A model generated the notes under the pieces. That model saw only the letters and a list, made by a program, of their open reading frames with translations. It was not told the origin of the DNA and did no database searches. Of a stretch of DNA of 64,000 nucleotides, positions 1-9,430 are shown piece by piece (position 1 is the stretch's first letter; every line of letters starts with the position of its first letter). Origin of the DNA: Edaphobacter flagellatus (GTDB taxonomy: Bacteria > Acidobacteriota > Terriglobia > Terriglobales > Acidobacteriaceae); NCBI RefSeq assembly GCF_025264665.1, contig NZ_CP073697.1, forward strand, positions 3,038,001-3,102,000, given 5' to 3'. Made by a program: the position numbers and the translations under genes.

Positions 1-2162
1 AAATTATTCCAGTCGGTGTCGTAGATACCACGCGGCGTCCCGTTTACGCCTGCGTAGATCAGACCGCCCTTAAGGTTCATTCCTGGAACAGCCAGGGGAC
101 TGGTTGCGTTGAAATCAAAGCCTCGTGCTACCGCGTTGTGCCGATCCGTCATTGAGGTCTGCACATCCCAGCGCACGCCTGCGTTCACTGTGAGTCGGTC
201 TGACACATGGATGTCATCTTGGATGAAGATCGAGTTCAGCATTTGTTGCCGGGCCTCAGTCGTATTGACGTCTACATAGCCGGACTGAGCCGTGCCCAGC
301 AGGAACGATGCGATCGAACTGCCTGAGAAAGAATTTGCCGTATTAGGATCGCTGCCTGTAAAGATCGTATTGAAGGTGAAATTGCCAGAGCTATATCCCG
401 GATTAATGATGTACACACGATTAAGATAGACTTCGCCTCCCATACGCAACGTGTGACGCCCTGCCTGCATGTATAAAAGTCCTTGAAAAGCATTTCCCTG
501 CGAGATCGGGCTTATACCCTGCGGCTGCGCGCCGGCACCTCCATACCCGGCCATATTCATCACCGGAATGTTATTCGGCACCTCCCCGGCAAATGTTCCG
601 TTGAAGCCTAGTTTGTCGAGGCCATAGTTGAGCCCCTGAAAGGCGCCGTTGCGTAGCAGAAAACGTTCAAAACCCGTGCGCAGATCTAACGTCATCTTTG
701 CATTCAGCACATGAGTAAACTGCACCGTGGCATTGTGGTTCTCGCGGTTGTACTGCGAGTTCTTGGTTGTGTCGAAAGGATTGATGCTGCCGGTTGTCGA
801 ATAAATGAACCCACGCGATTCAGTAAGTTTATTGCGTGAGTAGCGCCCAAACATCCGTGTGGAAGGAGAAAGCGTATAGTCAACACGCGTAACCCAGTTA
901 TCGAACAGATCCGTAAATTTTCGTGCTCCGGGCCCGTTCACGAGATTATTCAGATGGGTCAAAGAATTACCAGCGACATTGCCCTGCGGGAGACCGGCCA
1001 GGACATTCTGAGCTACCTGGCTCATCATCGATTTTGGAATAATATTGCCCGGGAACGGATCGCGAACATACTTCTTCGCAACCGGATCATACCGGGTACT
1101 GTACGGGTTGTAGATTGTCTTCAACAGCTTGTTGCCGTTTGCATCGACACCATAGAATGTCTGCGAGAAGTCACCGTTTCTCTCTGCAGTAGTGGGCACC
1201 GAAGTCGTAAAGGGATCAGGAATAAACTGACGCAGCTCCTCGTAGGCAAAGAAGCCAAAGAGGCGGTTCTTCAGGATGGGGCCGCCGATGGAACCGCCGA
1301 ACGTGTTGATGTGCGAATTCCCTCGCGGCTGTCCTGTGTAATTTGAGTTGTATGTATTCGCATTCAGAACCGTATTCTGAAACAGTTCATATGCTGATCC
1401 ATGAAAGCGGTTCGTCCCAGATTTAGTCACGACGTTTACCACGCCGCCACTCGTCCAGCCGTATTGAGCATCATATACAGACGTCTGTACGCGAAACTCA
1501 TCGGTTGCCGACACCGGAGGCACATATGCCACGGTGCTCGACTGCGACAGCGCCGAAGTGCCATCCACCAGAACTTCATTTCCACCGGGCTGCCCTCCAT
1601 TAATTGACATGCCGGTCGATCCACCCACATCAAACGGACGCAGTCTTTGCGCACCTGATGTAACTGCAACTCCGGGTGCGGACCACGCTTGAGCAAAGAT
1701 ATTCTGCCCCTGAAGCGGCATGTTCTCCACGCGCGCATGATCGATGGTCATCCCTCGATCGGCTGACTGCACATCGATGAGGCCGGTCGACGCTGACACC
1801 ACGATCTCCTGCGTCACGCCTGCAGGGGATAGCGCCAGATTTACCTCTGTGTTTTGCGCCAGCAAGACCTCAACATTGATCGCTTTGGCAATGTTGAATC
1901 CTGCTTTCGTCGCGATGACATCATATGTTCCAGGATTGAGGAACGGGACACGATAAATTCCCTCGGCGTCTGTCTTGACCGCCTGATCGGTTCCATTCTG
2001 GGACGAGTGGATCGAAACACTAACATCTGGTACCGCATACCCGCTCGGGTCCAGAATTTTTCCAGAGATCGTGCCTCGAAATTCCTGGGCCATAAGAGAA
2101 AAGGCGGACGCTACAAGATAAGTGACAAGAAGTGTAAATCGTCGAATGGATCGATCAAGCAT
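1..2162 (-). CDS. Oar-like TonB-dependent receptor, N-terminal ~720 residues (3' end outside window)
   Basis: The reading frame is open on the minus strand from an ATG at 2162 to the left edge, so the C-terminal barrel end is missing. The translation starts with a signal peptide (MLDRSIRRFTLLVTYLVASA, cleavage near SLMAQ). A carboxypeptidase-regulatory-like Ig fold follows (about residues 28-110, motif SGKILDPSGYAVPDVSV), then a plug region with NGGQPGGNEVLVDG and GGVVNVVTKSGTNRFHGSAY, typical of Oar/CarboxypepD_reg TonB receptors. The family imports large ligands, often glycans or oligopeptides, across the outer membrane using TonB energy. No SusD-like partner is nearby. It is divergent from the membrane winged-helix regulator at 2474, which probably controls it. 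The substrate cannot be read from sequence. Confidence 0.9.
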   Translation of the reverse strand, partial: MLDRSIRRFTLLVTYLVASAFSLMAQEFRGTISGKILDPSGYAVPDVSVSIHSSQNGTDQAVKTDAEGIYRVPFLNPGTYDVIATKAGFNIAKAINVEVLLAQNTEVNLALSPAGVTQEIVVSASTGLIDVQSADRGMTIDHARVENMPLQGQNIFAQAWSAPGVAVTSGAQRLRPFDVGGSTGMSINGGQPGGNEVLVDGTSALSQSSTVAYVPPVSATDEFRVQTSVYDAQYGWTSGGVVNVVTKSGTNRFHGSAYELFQNTVLNANTYNSNYTGQPRGNSHINTFGGSIGGPILKNRLFGFFAYEELRQFIPDPFTTSVPTTAERNGDFSQTFYGVDANGNKLLKTIYNPYSTRYDPVAKKYVRDPFPGNIIPKSMMSQVAQNVLAGLPQGNVAGNSLTHLNNLVNGPGARKFTDLFDNWVTRVDYTLSPSTRMFGRYSRNKLTESRGFIYSTTGSINPFDTTKNSQYNRENHNATVQFTHVLNAKMTLDLRTGFERFLLRNGAFQGLNYGLDKLGFNGTFAGEVPNNIPVMNMAGYGGAGAQPQGISPISQGNAFQGLLYMQAGRHTLRMGGEVYLNRVYIINPGYSSGNFTFNTIFTGSDPNTANSFSGSSIASFLLGTAQSGYVDVNTTEARQQMLNSIFIQDDIHVSDRLTVNAGVRWDVQTSMTDRHNAVARGFDFNATSPLAVPGMNLKGGLIYAGVNGTPRGIYDTDWNN

Positions 2163-2473
2163 GGCGTACCTTTGCGGTTATCTGTGAAAAGCTTCACGGG
2201 CAACCCGTTCATCGCGCGATACCGACGTTTTGCAAGCAAACGCGAGCGAACGAGACAAAAATGAATGGGCTTGTCGTCGGTTAGGAATAAAGTAGATCGC
2301 GTTTTAGTCATGCTTCCAGCAAATTCACAGAAACACGACATGTCATCAATCAATTCAGCGAGATGCGCGATGTTAAATGCAGCGATAATCATCTGCCATT
2401 CACATGTTGCAGTCTGTTCACAAAAAGTTCGTACGATAACTTCAAGCCGAAACAATAAAAGAAAGAGGGGATT
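2163..2473. promoter_or_regulatory. Divergent intergenic region between TonB receptor and regulator
   Basis: No gene is visible in these 311 bases. The stretch is AT-richer than its flanks. It carries a short palindrome GTGAAAAGCTTCAC (2184-2197), 22 bases upstream of the receptor ATG, and two direct TTCACA copies 18 bases apart (2399-2404 and 2417-2422). TTCAC/GTGAA half-sites also form the larger palindrome at 14470-14494 next to the paralogous regulator. They are therefore candidate binding sites for this regulator type. This is inference from motif sharing only. Confidence 0.4.
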
Positions 2474-3820
2474 TTGTTATCCAACGAGGCAGTCTCTGCG
2501 GCAGAAAAGCGAGCGCTGATAGGGCGTATCGTCGCCTCTCCCCAATTCAACAAGTCCGAACGTCTTTCGAGCTTTCTGTTACATATCTGTGAACTGTCCA
2601 TCGAGGGGCGCATCGCAGAACTTAGCGAGAAGGAAATAGGTCACGCGGTCTTCCAGCTGCCCGTCGACTACGATCCGAGTATCGATGGAATCGTACGCTC
2701 TCATGCCAGTCGTCTTCGTCGCAAGCTTGAGATGTACTACCTGCGCGAAGGAAGAAATGAATCCGTCCGAATCTTCATTCCACGCGGAGGTTATCAACCG
2801 CGCTTCGAATCTGCCATCATCCAGGCGACGGCATCGCCCGGTAGATATGATTCCAAGGATTCTCCGAATCCAACCCCTGCGGCCCCAATTACCTTAGGCG
2901 AAAATCTCAACACAGCCAGGTGGAGTGATCCAACCGCGCAACTCAAAGGCCAGAAAGATGGTTACTGGCGCGCTTTTCTTCCTTGGTTCCATCCTATACA
3001 GGCAATAATTGGCGTGGTTTTGCTTGTAAGCGCATTCACACTTGTCTCTATATATAGAATCCGCACACATCCCATCTCCCTATGGAATGAAATGTTTGCC
3101 AAGCAGCATCCTACCATCGTCGTCCCAGGAGACAGCGGTGTCGTCATGTGGCAGGATCTGCAGCAAAAAAATCTTAGCCTTGCCGACTATCTCTCATCTT
3201 CCTTTTGGAAATCTCAGGCAAATCTTGCCGACAATAAACAACAACTTGCTCTTGCGATGATAGGCCGTCGCTACACTTCAATGGTCGACCTTGATATTGC
3301 TCAAAAAATCTCTCATATCGCATATCTGCATAACTCTGAAGCTTTATTGCGCTATGCGCGTGATGTAAGACCGAATGACCTTAAGCACAACAATGTTGTT
3401 CTGATTGGCAGCAGCGAAACCAATCCATGGAACCAGATGTTCCAGGGCCAGATGAATTTCATCCTGCACAAAGACCAAGACAAGACCATATACGCAATCG
3501 AGAACCGGCAGCCCCGCCTAGGAGAGCCCTCTCAATGGCTCTCTGATCCCACGGCACAGCTATATACCGTTTATTGCAAGGCGTCGTATCTCGCTAACCC
3601 AAGTGGAGAAGGCAATATTCTTCTCCTGGAAGGAACCTCTATGGCCGGAACCGAATGCGCTTGGGAATTCTCGGCTGACCAACGCCGAGTGATGCAATTT
3701 CTCCGGCAGGCTAACTGGTCCGCAGGTTACATTCCTCACTTCGAGATCCTTCTCAAAACCAAAAACTTGGGTGGAGATTCTGCCGAAAGCTCCATTGTTG
3801 CCTGGCGCATCATTCGATAG
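2474..3820 (+). CDS. Membrane-anchored winged-helix transcriptional regulator (one-component sensor)
   Basis: This 448-residue protein starts at a TTG preceded by AGAGGGG. Residues about 10-112 form the winged-helix-like domain seen in many acidobacterial regulators (ASPQFNKSERLSSFLLHICE ... DGIVRSHASRLRRKLEMYY ... IFIPRGGYQPRF). Residues about 174-196 form one transmembrane helix, so the C-terminal ~250 residues should lie in the periplasm. That domain is shared with the paralogue at 14609 (IVVPGDSG, NPWNQMFQGQMNF, LLLEGTSM) and lacks the TPR/TolB modules often found in this class. The layout resembles CadC/ToxR-type sensors that bind DNA from the membrane. Its position divergent to a TonB receptor suggests it senses the imported ligand and controls the receptor. 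I do not recognise the sensor domain. Confidence 0.75.
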   Translation: MLSNEAVSAAEKRALIGRIVASPQFNKSERLSSFLLHICELSIEGRIAELSEKEIGHAVFQLPVDYDPSIDGIVRSHASRLRRKLEMYYLREGRNESVRIFIPRGGYQPRFESAIIQATASPGRYDSKDSPNPTPAAPITLGENLNTARWSDPTAQLKGQKDGYWRAFLPWFHPIQAIIGVVLLVSAFTLVSIYRIRTHPISLWNEMFAKQHPTIVVPGDSGVVMWQDLQQKNLSLADYLSSSFWKSQANLADNKQQLALAMIGRRYTSMVDLDIAQKISHIAYLHNSEALLRYARDVRPNDLKHNNVVLIGSSETNPWNQMFQGQMNFILHKDQDKTIYAIENRQPRLGEPSQWLSDPTAQLYTVYCKASYLANPSGEGNILLLEGTSMAGTECAWEFSADQRRVMQFLRQANWSAGYIPHFEILLKTKNLGGDSAESSIVAWRIIR

Positions 3821-4207
3821 GGGAAAACGGGACTCAAATTGAAGGTTTCAGGCTGAGAGCCTCATCGTTGGCGTATATATCCTTATGCGCGTTGCGAATG
3901 GATGGCTAGCTTTTGCCATCGATTTGGCTTATGTGGAGCGGATTAAAGACCCCGATTCGCATAGGCAGCTTCGCATGTGGAGTTATTGATCTGATGCTAG
4001 TAGTTCATGTTGAAAGATGCCATACAGGACTGAGCCGATTATTCCGTGTGCATGGGCCGCAAAGTTTGCCCCAAAACTGACGTGAAGAGCCCGCACAGCG
4101 CGTTATTTCGCGCTGTACGGCCGGAACAGTAGTTCTGGAGAATCCGGGTTGGGTATGATGCAGTCATCGCAGGATTTTGGAAGCACTTTGTTTCCAGGGG
4201 TGAAGGA
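3821..4207. other. Intergenic region upstream of the efflux operon
   Basis: I see no gene in these 387 bases. A perfect 7-base inverted repeat (CAGCGCG, 6-base loop, CGCGCTG) lies around 4096-4115 and a short AGGCT/AGCCT hairpin around 3850. Neither has a T tail, so they are not convincing terminators. The efflux operon promoter probably lies here, but no clear -35/-10 pair can be picked. Confidence 0.3.
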
Positions 4208-5734
4208 TTGTCTACTGCCGCAGGCTCACGGAGTGTCTGGTGGGGGCGAGCGTGCCGATTGGCATTGCTGGCTACAGTATGCTTCGTGGGAAGAAGCCGT
4301 GGTTTGGCGCAATGCTCAGGCATTGCCTCAACTCCAGATAAGGCGGCGGAATGTGCTGCGCATGCGGTTCCGATGACGACACTGAAGACGATCGATTCTG
4401 CGCGACTTTACGGGCTGGCCGAACTGGTCGACATAGCGGAACAGAATAATCCTCAAACACGGATTGTGTGGGAGCGAGCCAAACAGCGTGCCGATGAACT
4501 GGGAGTGGCAAGGAGCGCATATTACCCGGTATTGGTTGGAGTAGCAGCGTTTGCGGATCAAAGAATCATCAATCCGTTTCCGATTCCTCTGGCTCCGCGA
4601 GGGTATGTCATGGTAGAGATTCCGGCAATAGTACCGGAGATCACGCTTGATTATCTGCTTTTTGACTTCGGCAAGAGAGGGGCGCGAGTTGACTCTGCAA
4701 CTGCTGCAAAGCTAGCGGCGGGTGCGAACTTTATCCAAACAAACCAGCAGGTGGCATTTCAAGTGGCGACCACATATTACAAGCTGGTTGCGCAGCAGGA
4801 GCGATTAGAGGCGGCACATCAGACGCTGAAGACAGCGCAAACGACACAGGACGCAGCGGAGGCACAGTTGGCGAATGGACGATCCACCATTCCGGATGTT
4901 CTGAATGCGAGGGCGGAGACAGCGCAGGCAGCATTCGATATGGAATCAGCCGATGGGGATGAAAAAATTGCGCGTGTAGCGCTGACTCAGACGTTGGGTG
5001 TTGAGCCGTCTCCGAATATCACGATCGATGCGGCGAGGGATGCTCCATTGCCCGAGTCGCTAACGTTGTCTATTGACGAGCTGATTGACAGAGCAATGAA
5101 AGACAGGCCTGACCTTGCAGCGCAGGCGCTAGAGATTCGCCGCGCAGACGATACGATCAAAGCTGCACGATCAGAGTATTGGCCACAAGCGGTATTGCAG
5201 GGGAATGCAGCCTACACGTCGATCTGGCCTACTGCGGACTATGGGAAGTTGGGTTCTACGGGGCAGGCGACCTGGGCAGCGACGCTCGCGATTGAATGGA
5301 AACTGTTTGACGGCGGAGCAAGAAAGAACGAGCTGGCTAAAGCGCAATCAGAGAAACGCACGGCGGCGGAGGAACTGCGGGAAAAGAAAGACAATGCAAC
5401 GCGTGAAGTCTGGACTGCATATATAGCATTTCATACCGCCCTGAGGAAGGAGCGCGCGGCTCAGGCGTTGCTTGAGAGCGCCAATGCTTCATACTCCTCA
5501 TCGCTCGATGCATATAAGTATGGAGTGAAGAATCTGATCGACGTCGTGACGGCTGAAAAGCAGCTCGCGTTGGCGCGTTATTCAAGTGTTGCTGCAAGGT
5601 CAGAACTCTTTCTCGAAGCAGTGGATCTGGAATTCGTAACAGGCAACCTGCTGCGGACGCAGCAAAAGGCGACGAAAGCAGGCACGGGGGCAAGCGTGAC
5701 AGGGAATCCTACGGCAGGTGATAAAACGCAATGA
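4208..5734 (+). CDS. TolC-family outer-membrane efflux protein (MdtP-like)
   Basis: This is the outer-membrane channel component of a tripartite efflux pump. The 508-residue product starts at TTG with AGGGG upstream and has an N-terminal hydrophobic segment (LALLATVCFVG). Two outer-membrane-efflux repeats follow. The first runs about residues 75-270, including LDYLLFDFGKRGARVD and the helical stretch with ARAETAQAAFDME. The second runs about 290-490, including LAIEWKLFDGGARKNELAKA and YKYGVKNLIDVVTAEKQLA. These duplicated F(D)FG/LFDGG motifs are typical of TolC proteins. The gene heads an operon with a YtcA-like lipoprotein, a membrane-fusion protein and a FUSC inner-membrane protein. That is the gene set of E. 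coli mdtNOP-ytcA, in a different order. Confidence 0.88.
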   Translation: MSTAAGSRSVWWGRACRLALLATVCFVGRSRGLAQCSGIASTPDKAAECAAHAVPMTTLKTIDSARLYGLAELVDIAEQNNPQTRIVWERAKQRADELGVARSAYYPVLVGVAAFADQRIINPFPIPLAPRGYVMVEIPAIVPEITLDYLLFDFGKRGARVDSATAAKLAAGANFIQTNQQVAFQVATTYYKLVAQQERLEAAHQTLKTAQTTQDAAEAQLANGRSTIPDVLNARAETAQAAFDMESADGDEKIARVALTQTLGVEPSPNITIDAARDAPLPESLTLSIDELIDRAMKDRPDLAAQALEIRRADDTIKAARSEYWPQAVLQGNAAYTSIWPTADYGKLGSTGQATWAATLAIEWKLFDGGARKNELAKAQSEKRTAAEELREKKDNATREVWTAYIAFHTALRKERAAQALLESANASYSSSLDAYKYGVKNLIDVVTAEKQLALARYSSVAARSELFLEAVDLEFVTGNLLRTQQKATKAGTGASVTGNPTAGDKTQ

Positions 5735-5988
5735 TGCGACGAACGATGTTGCTGGCGGTGACGTGTTTGTTATGTGCGGGATGCGGAAGAGCACCGGCGT
5801 TCGATATTATCGGCTCATTTTTCCCGGCTTGGATCGTGTGTCTAACTGTTGCGATAGTACTGGCATCTGTGTTGCGGGTGCTGCTGCTGCGATGGCAATT
5901 TGAGCAGGAGGTGGGGCCAGTTGCGCTGTTTTATCCAAGCGTGGTGGTGCTCCTGAGCTGTACGTTGTGGCTGATTTTTTTCCGGTAA
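5731..5988 (+). CDS. ytcA: YtcA-like small membrane lipoprotein
   Basis: This 85-residue protein overlaps the end of the TolC gene by 4 bases, implying translational coupling. It has a lipoprotein signal (LLAVTCLLCAGC, lipobox Cys at about residue 17), then FFPAWIVCLTVAIVLASVLR and a second hydrophobic helix near the C-terminus. This pattern, and its position among FUSC and membrane-fusion genes, match YtcA, the small protein encoded with mdtNOP in enterobacteria. YtcA has no established biochemical role; an accessory part of the pump is the natural guess. An in-frame ATG directly follows the first one, so the start is uncertain by one codon. Confidence 0.75.
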   Translation: MMRRTMLLAVTCLLCAGCGRAPAFDIIGSFFPAWIVCLTVAIVLASVLRVLLLRWQFEQEVGPVALFYPSVVVLLSCTLWLIFFR

Positions 5989-5998
5989 GGGGCTGGCA

Positions 5999-7195
5999 AT
6001 GGACGAAACAGAACTACAGAAACGCAGGAAACTGGGCAGACGAATTCTGATCGGCGTGGTGGTCGGGGCAGTTGTCATGCTGCTGCGGGCAGTCTTCGAA
6101 ACGAATGCAAATCCGCGCACGGATGATGCAAGCGTGTGGGCAAACTACATTGAGATTGCTCCTGAGGTGGCCGGAAGGGTTGTCCAGCTTCCTGTAAAGG
6201 ATAATCAGTTTGTAAAGAAAGGCGATCTTTTGTACGAGATCGATCCCAGGCCATATGAATATGCTCTGCAACAAGCGTTAGCCGACCAGGAGCTGCTGGA
6301 GCAGCAAATCATTGACTACAAGAGAAGAATTGTGGCCCAGAATCATGCGGTAACTGCTGCGGGCGCTGCCGTTCATGTTTCGAAGACAGGAGTCCAGACG
6401 GCAAGCACCAGCATCGAGCTTGCAAAGGCTGTGGTGACTCGGGCTAAAGCAGCAGTCACTGCCGCAGAAGCAAAGCTGAAGTACGCAACCAACGATAGAG
6501 ACCGCATTCAGCCGCTGCTGGTGAAGCAATATGTAACGGTTGACCAGGTGGACCAGGCGAACACAGCAGTGCGTGTGGCGCAGGGAAACTATGATGAGGC
6601 GCAAGCTGCGTTGCTGCAGGCGCAAGTCTCTTTGGATCAGTCAATGCTGCAGCATGAGCAGGCGCAGAAGACGGAGGTGGAGTCGCAGGCAAAGCTGGGG
6701 CAAGCGGAATATACGGTTGACCGCGTGGAAACCCTGCTGGCACAGCGGCCGGTCAAAGCAGCAAAAGTCGACGACGCACGATTGAACTTGAAGTGGACGC
6801 ATGTGGTAGCTCCGTTCGATGCATATGTAACGGCTCTTAATATCTCGGAAGGAGCGTACGCGCACGTCGGGACACCGCTATTCACTCTGATCGATACCCG
6901 GAACTGGTATGTGATTGCGAATTACAGAGAATCCAAACTGAAAAATATTAAAATAGGCGCCCCCGTGGACGTTTATCTGATGGGGCATCCAGATCGCAGG
7001 TTCAAAGGAAAAGTGGATAGCATCGGGTTCGGTGTGTTTCCAGAAGACGGTAAAGTCGCGGCTGGGCTCCCGCAGATTGAACGCACGCTGAATTGGGTAC
7101 ACCTATCATCGCGCTTCCCGGTAAGAGTTCAAGTGGAGGATCCAGATCCGGAACTGTTTCGTGTGGGGTCTACAGCGGTGACCGTCGTGAGGTAA
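5999..7195 (+). CDS. HlyD/EmrA-type membrane-fusion protein (MdtN-like)
   Basis: The 398-residue product is the periplasmic adaptor of the pump. AAGGGG lies 7 bases before the ATG. A transmembrane anchor spans about residues 13-35. The barrel-sandwich half follows (YIEIAPEVAGRVVQLPVKDN, LYEIDPRPYEYALQQA), then a long alpha-helical hairpin rich in Ala/Gln/Lys (about 85-235), and the second half (VVAPFDAYVTALNISEGAYA, FTLIDTRNWYVIANYRESKL). The ANYRE motif is typical of EmrA/AaeA/MdtN-type adaptors that partner FUSC proteins. It sits 10 bases after ytcA and 4 bases before the FUSC gene, so all four genes form one operon. Confidence 0.9.
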   Translation: MDETELQKRRKLGRRILIGVVVGAVVMLLRAVFETNANPRTDDASVWANYIEIAPEVAGRVVQLPVKDNQFVKKGDLLYEIDPRPYEYALQQALADQELLEQQIIDYKRRIVAQNHAVTAAGAAVHVSKTGVQTASTSIELAKAVVTRAKAAVTAAEAKLKYATNDRDRIQPLLVKQYVTVDQVDQANTAVRVAQGNYDEAQAALLQAQVSLDQSMLQHEQAQKTEVESQAKLGQAEYTVDRVETLLAQRPVKAAKVDDARLNLKWTHVVAPFDAYVTALNISEGAYAHVGTPLFTLIDTRNWYVIANYRESKLKNIKIGAPVDVYLMGHPDRRFKGKVDSIGFGVFPEDGKVAAGLPQIERTLNWVHLSSRFPVRVQVEDPDPELFRVGSTAVTVVR

Positions 7196-7199
7196 GTGA

Positions 7200-9251
7200 A
7201 TGACCGATACCTTGACAGTGTGGGCAGATCGTTTTTGGGAAGATCTGCAGCCTACACCAGGAAGACTCAATAGTTCACTGCGAATTGTGCTATCCACAGT
7301 GCTGGCGCTGGTGCTGATCATGGCCCTGAGAATGCCACAGGCAGCATTAGGACTCTATTTTATTTTTTTGATCGGTAGAGATTCTCCTTCAATTTCGGTT
7401 CGATCTGGGTTCTTTTCTTTGTTGGCATTGATAGCAAGTGTGACAACTGTGCTGGCTGTAGTGTCGCTGACAGATAACGATCCCGCAGTGCGTTTACTGA
7501 GCGTGTCCATTGTATCGTTTCTGGCAGGCATGCTGATGCTGTCGACCACGGTGACCGTGCTGGCATCTACATGGGGTTTCATCTACTGCTTGCTGATTAC
7601 ATTCTGGGAGACACAAGCCTCCCCAGATTTCATTGTGAAGCAGAGCCTGTATGTGGTTGGAACTGTTGCCATCGGAATTGGGTGCGCAGTGGCCGTGGAG
7701 TATGTATTTGGGAACAAGCATCCTGCAGAGGAACTGCAGAAACAAAGGCTCATGCGGTACGAGGCATTGGAGCGTATGTTCCGCTTATATGCGCAGGGAG
7801 CTCCCAAAGAGCAGATTGGCCCCGCTGTTATTGCCGTTTCACGGCTAGCAGCCGCTGGGCAAAACGGAATGATGCATCTGTACAACATCATTGTAGATAG
7901 AGCCATCGATCCGGGGTCCCTGCCGATTGGAACACGTGTTCGTATCACTATGCTTGCCCAATTGATGGACGTCGCTGCAGCCTTTGGAATGCAAAACCCG
8001 GCTATTGAAGATGAAGAAATCCGCAGACGGTGTGAGCATATCGCTACTCTCACGGAAGATTTAACGCGCGGCATCATGCCTGCGGATGAACTGAGATTTC
8101 GAGAGCCGCAGGCCGGTACGGGACTTCTGGATCGCGTAGATCAGAATCTTCATGCAATCCTAACGATGCCTTTGGAGCCTGTTGAGAAAGATAAAGAGCT
8201 CGCAGCACTCCCTTCGAGCAAAGTCTCGATCTTTATCCCAGGCGCGTTTTGGCGGAAAGAGACGGTGACGTTTGCTCTAAAGATCAGCTTGTGCGCGACT
8301 ATCTGCTACATTATCGTGCGGGCGGTAGCGTGGCCAGGCATCTCAACGGCAGTGATTACGGTGTTAATTTCAGGGCTGAGCACCAGTGGCGCAATCAAAC
8401 AAAAGCTCATCTTCCGGTTGGCAGGGTCGGCGATCGGCGGTTTGATATTAGGACTCGGCGCAACCATATTCTTATTCCCGCACATGGATTCCATCACTGC
8501 TTTAGTACTGCTCGTGGGAGGCGTGGCCATGTTGGCGGCATGGTGGGCCGCCGGGCGACAGTTCGGTTATGTCGGGTTACAGATTGCCTTTTCATTTTAT
8601 CTGGTTGCCTTCGAGGGATTCAGCGCATCGACTGAGCTCGCTCCTGCGCGGGACAGATTTATCGGGATTCTGCTTGCTCTGGTTGTAATGGCATTTGTCT
8701 TTGATCTTCTATGGCCGGTACGAACGGTGACAGCAATGCGAGCAGCGCTCGCTTCCATGCTACAGAGTGAGGCCAAGTTCCTGCGTCTAAGCACAACAGG
8801 AGCGCGTTCGGATGAACTCCTGAAGCAGGCTAATACACTCCGCGATCAGATAGGCAAAACGATGGCATCTATCCGAACTCTGAATGATACGGTGGAATAT
8901 GAGTTTGGTGTAGATATCGCTCAACATAAGAGAAGTGGCGAGGCAATACTAGGCGCTGCACTTACTTCTGTAGCATTTTTCTGGAACCAATTTGCTGTAC
9001 TGCATCGTTCCGAAGATCACGACTTCGTCGCACAGCCGCAACTGATAGCAATGCGTGCACGAATGGCCGAAGGCCTGGAGAAGATGTCCATCTCTGTTGC
9101 ACAGAAGAAAAACTTTGAAGAAGAATTTCCTTCGGACGTTTTAGATCCAGACATATTAGGTAGTTCGCGCTATGGCGAATACGCGCGGAATTCAATAGGG
9201 CGCTACGAAGAGTTGGAGCGCATTGTGGAGACATTGCGAGTCCTCATCTGA
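7200..9251 (+). CDS. FUSC-family inner-membrane efflux component (MdtO-like)
   Basis: This 683-residue protein equals E. coli MdtO in length as I remember it. It carries two sets of membrane helices, about residues 25-170 (LSTVLALVLIMALRMPQAALG) and about 360-510 (GISTAVITVLISGLSTSGAI, QFGYVGLQIAFSFYL). Each is followed by a soluble helical domain. The FUSC core motif region (WPGISTAVITVLIS...KQKLIFRLAGSAIGG) is clear. Such proteins export aromatic acids, drugs or related compounds with an HlyD-type adaptor and TolC channel. It is the last gene of the operon and is followed by a hairpin at 9256-9287. The substrate is unknown. Confidence 0.88.
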   Translation: MTDTLTVWADRFWEDLQPTPGRLNSSLRIVLSTVLALVLIMALRMPQAALGLYFIFLIGRDSPSISVRSGFFSLLALIASVTTVLAVVSLTDNDPAVRLLSVSIVSFLAGMLMLSTTVTVLASTWGFIYCLLITFWETQASPDFIVKQSLYVVGTVAIGIGCAVAVEYVFGNKHPAEELQKQRLMRYEALERMFRLYAQGAPKEQIGPAVIAVSRLAAAGQNGMMHLYNIIVDRAIDPGSLPIGTRVRITMLAQLMDVAAAFGMQNPAIEDEEIRRRCEHIATLTEDLTRGIMPADELRFREPQAGTGLLDRVDQNLHAILTMPLEPVEKDKELAALPSSKVSIFIPGAFWRKETVTFALKISLCATICYIIVRAVAWPGISTAVITVLISGLSTSGAIKQKLIFRLAGSAIGGLILGLGATIFLFPHMDSITALVLLVGGVAMLAAWWAAGRQFGYVGLQIAFSFYLVAFEGFSASTELAPARDRFIGILLALVVMAFVFDLLWPVRTVTAMRAALASMLQSEAKFLRLSTTGARSDELLKQANTLRDQIGKTMASIRTLNDTVEYEFGVDIAQHKRSGEAILGAALTSVAFFWNQFAVLHRSEDHDFVAQPQLIAMRARMAEGLEKMSISVAQKKNFEEEFPSDVLDPDILGSSRYGEYARNSIGRYEELERIVETLRVLI

Positions 9252-9255
9252 AACA

Positions 9256-9287
9256 ATAGAGGGCGCGCCAGTTGGCACGCCCTCTAT
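9256..9287 (+). terminator. Hairpin after the efflux operon
   Basis: A 14-base-pair stem with one mismatch and an AGTT loop (arms ATAGAGGGCGCGCC and GGCACGCCCTCTAT) begins 5 bases after the FUSC stop codon. No T run follows, so it may be a stability hairpin as much as a strict intrinsic terminator. Confidence 0.6.
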
Positions 9288-9352
9288 GCCTCCTACCAAG
9301 TTTCACCTCAGCTATTGAGTAAAGCAGATGGGTAGAATTTTTAGGGATTAAT

Positions 9353-9387
9353 ATTATGAGGAGACCTTGAACAGGTCTCCTCATAAT
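9353..9387 (-). terminator. Hairpin at the 3' side of the second TonB receptor
   Basis: This is a perfect 15-base-pair stem with a 5-base loop (arms ATTATGAGGAGACCT and AGGTCTCCTCATAAT). It is located 43 bases past the receptor stop codon. Two separate hairpins between convergent operons suggest one each for the plus-strand efflux operon and this minus-strand receptor. Confidence 0.6.
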
Positions 9388-9430
9388 AGTTGTTCTGAAT
9401 ACTCGTCGCCAGACGGCTTCGCTCTAATTT

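Noticed and set aside
3850..3865. CTGAGA near a hairpin upstream of the efflux operon as a TPP riboswitch
   Set aside because: The other conserved riboswitch blocks and helices are missing, and the downstream genes are not thiamine-related.
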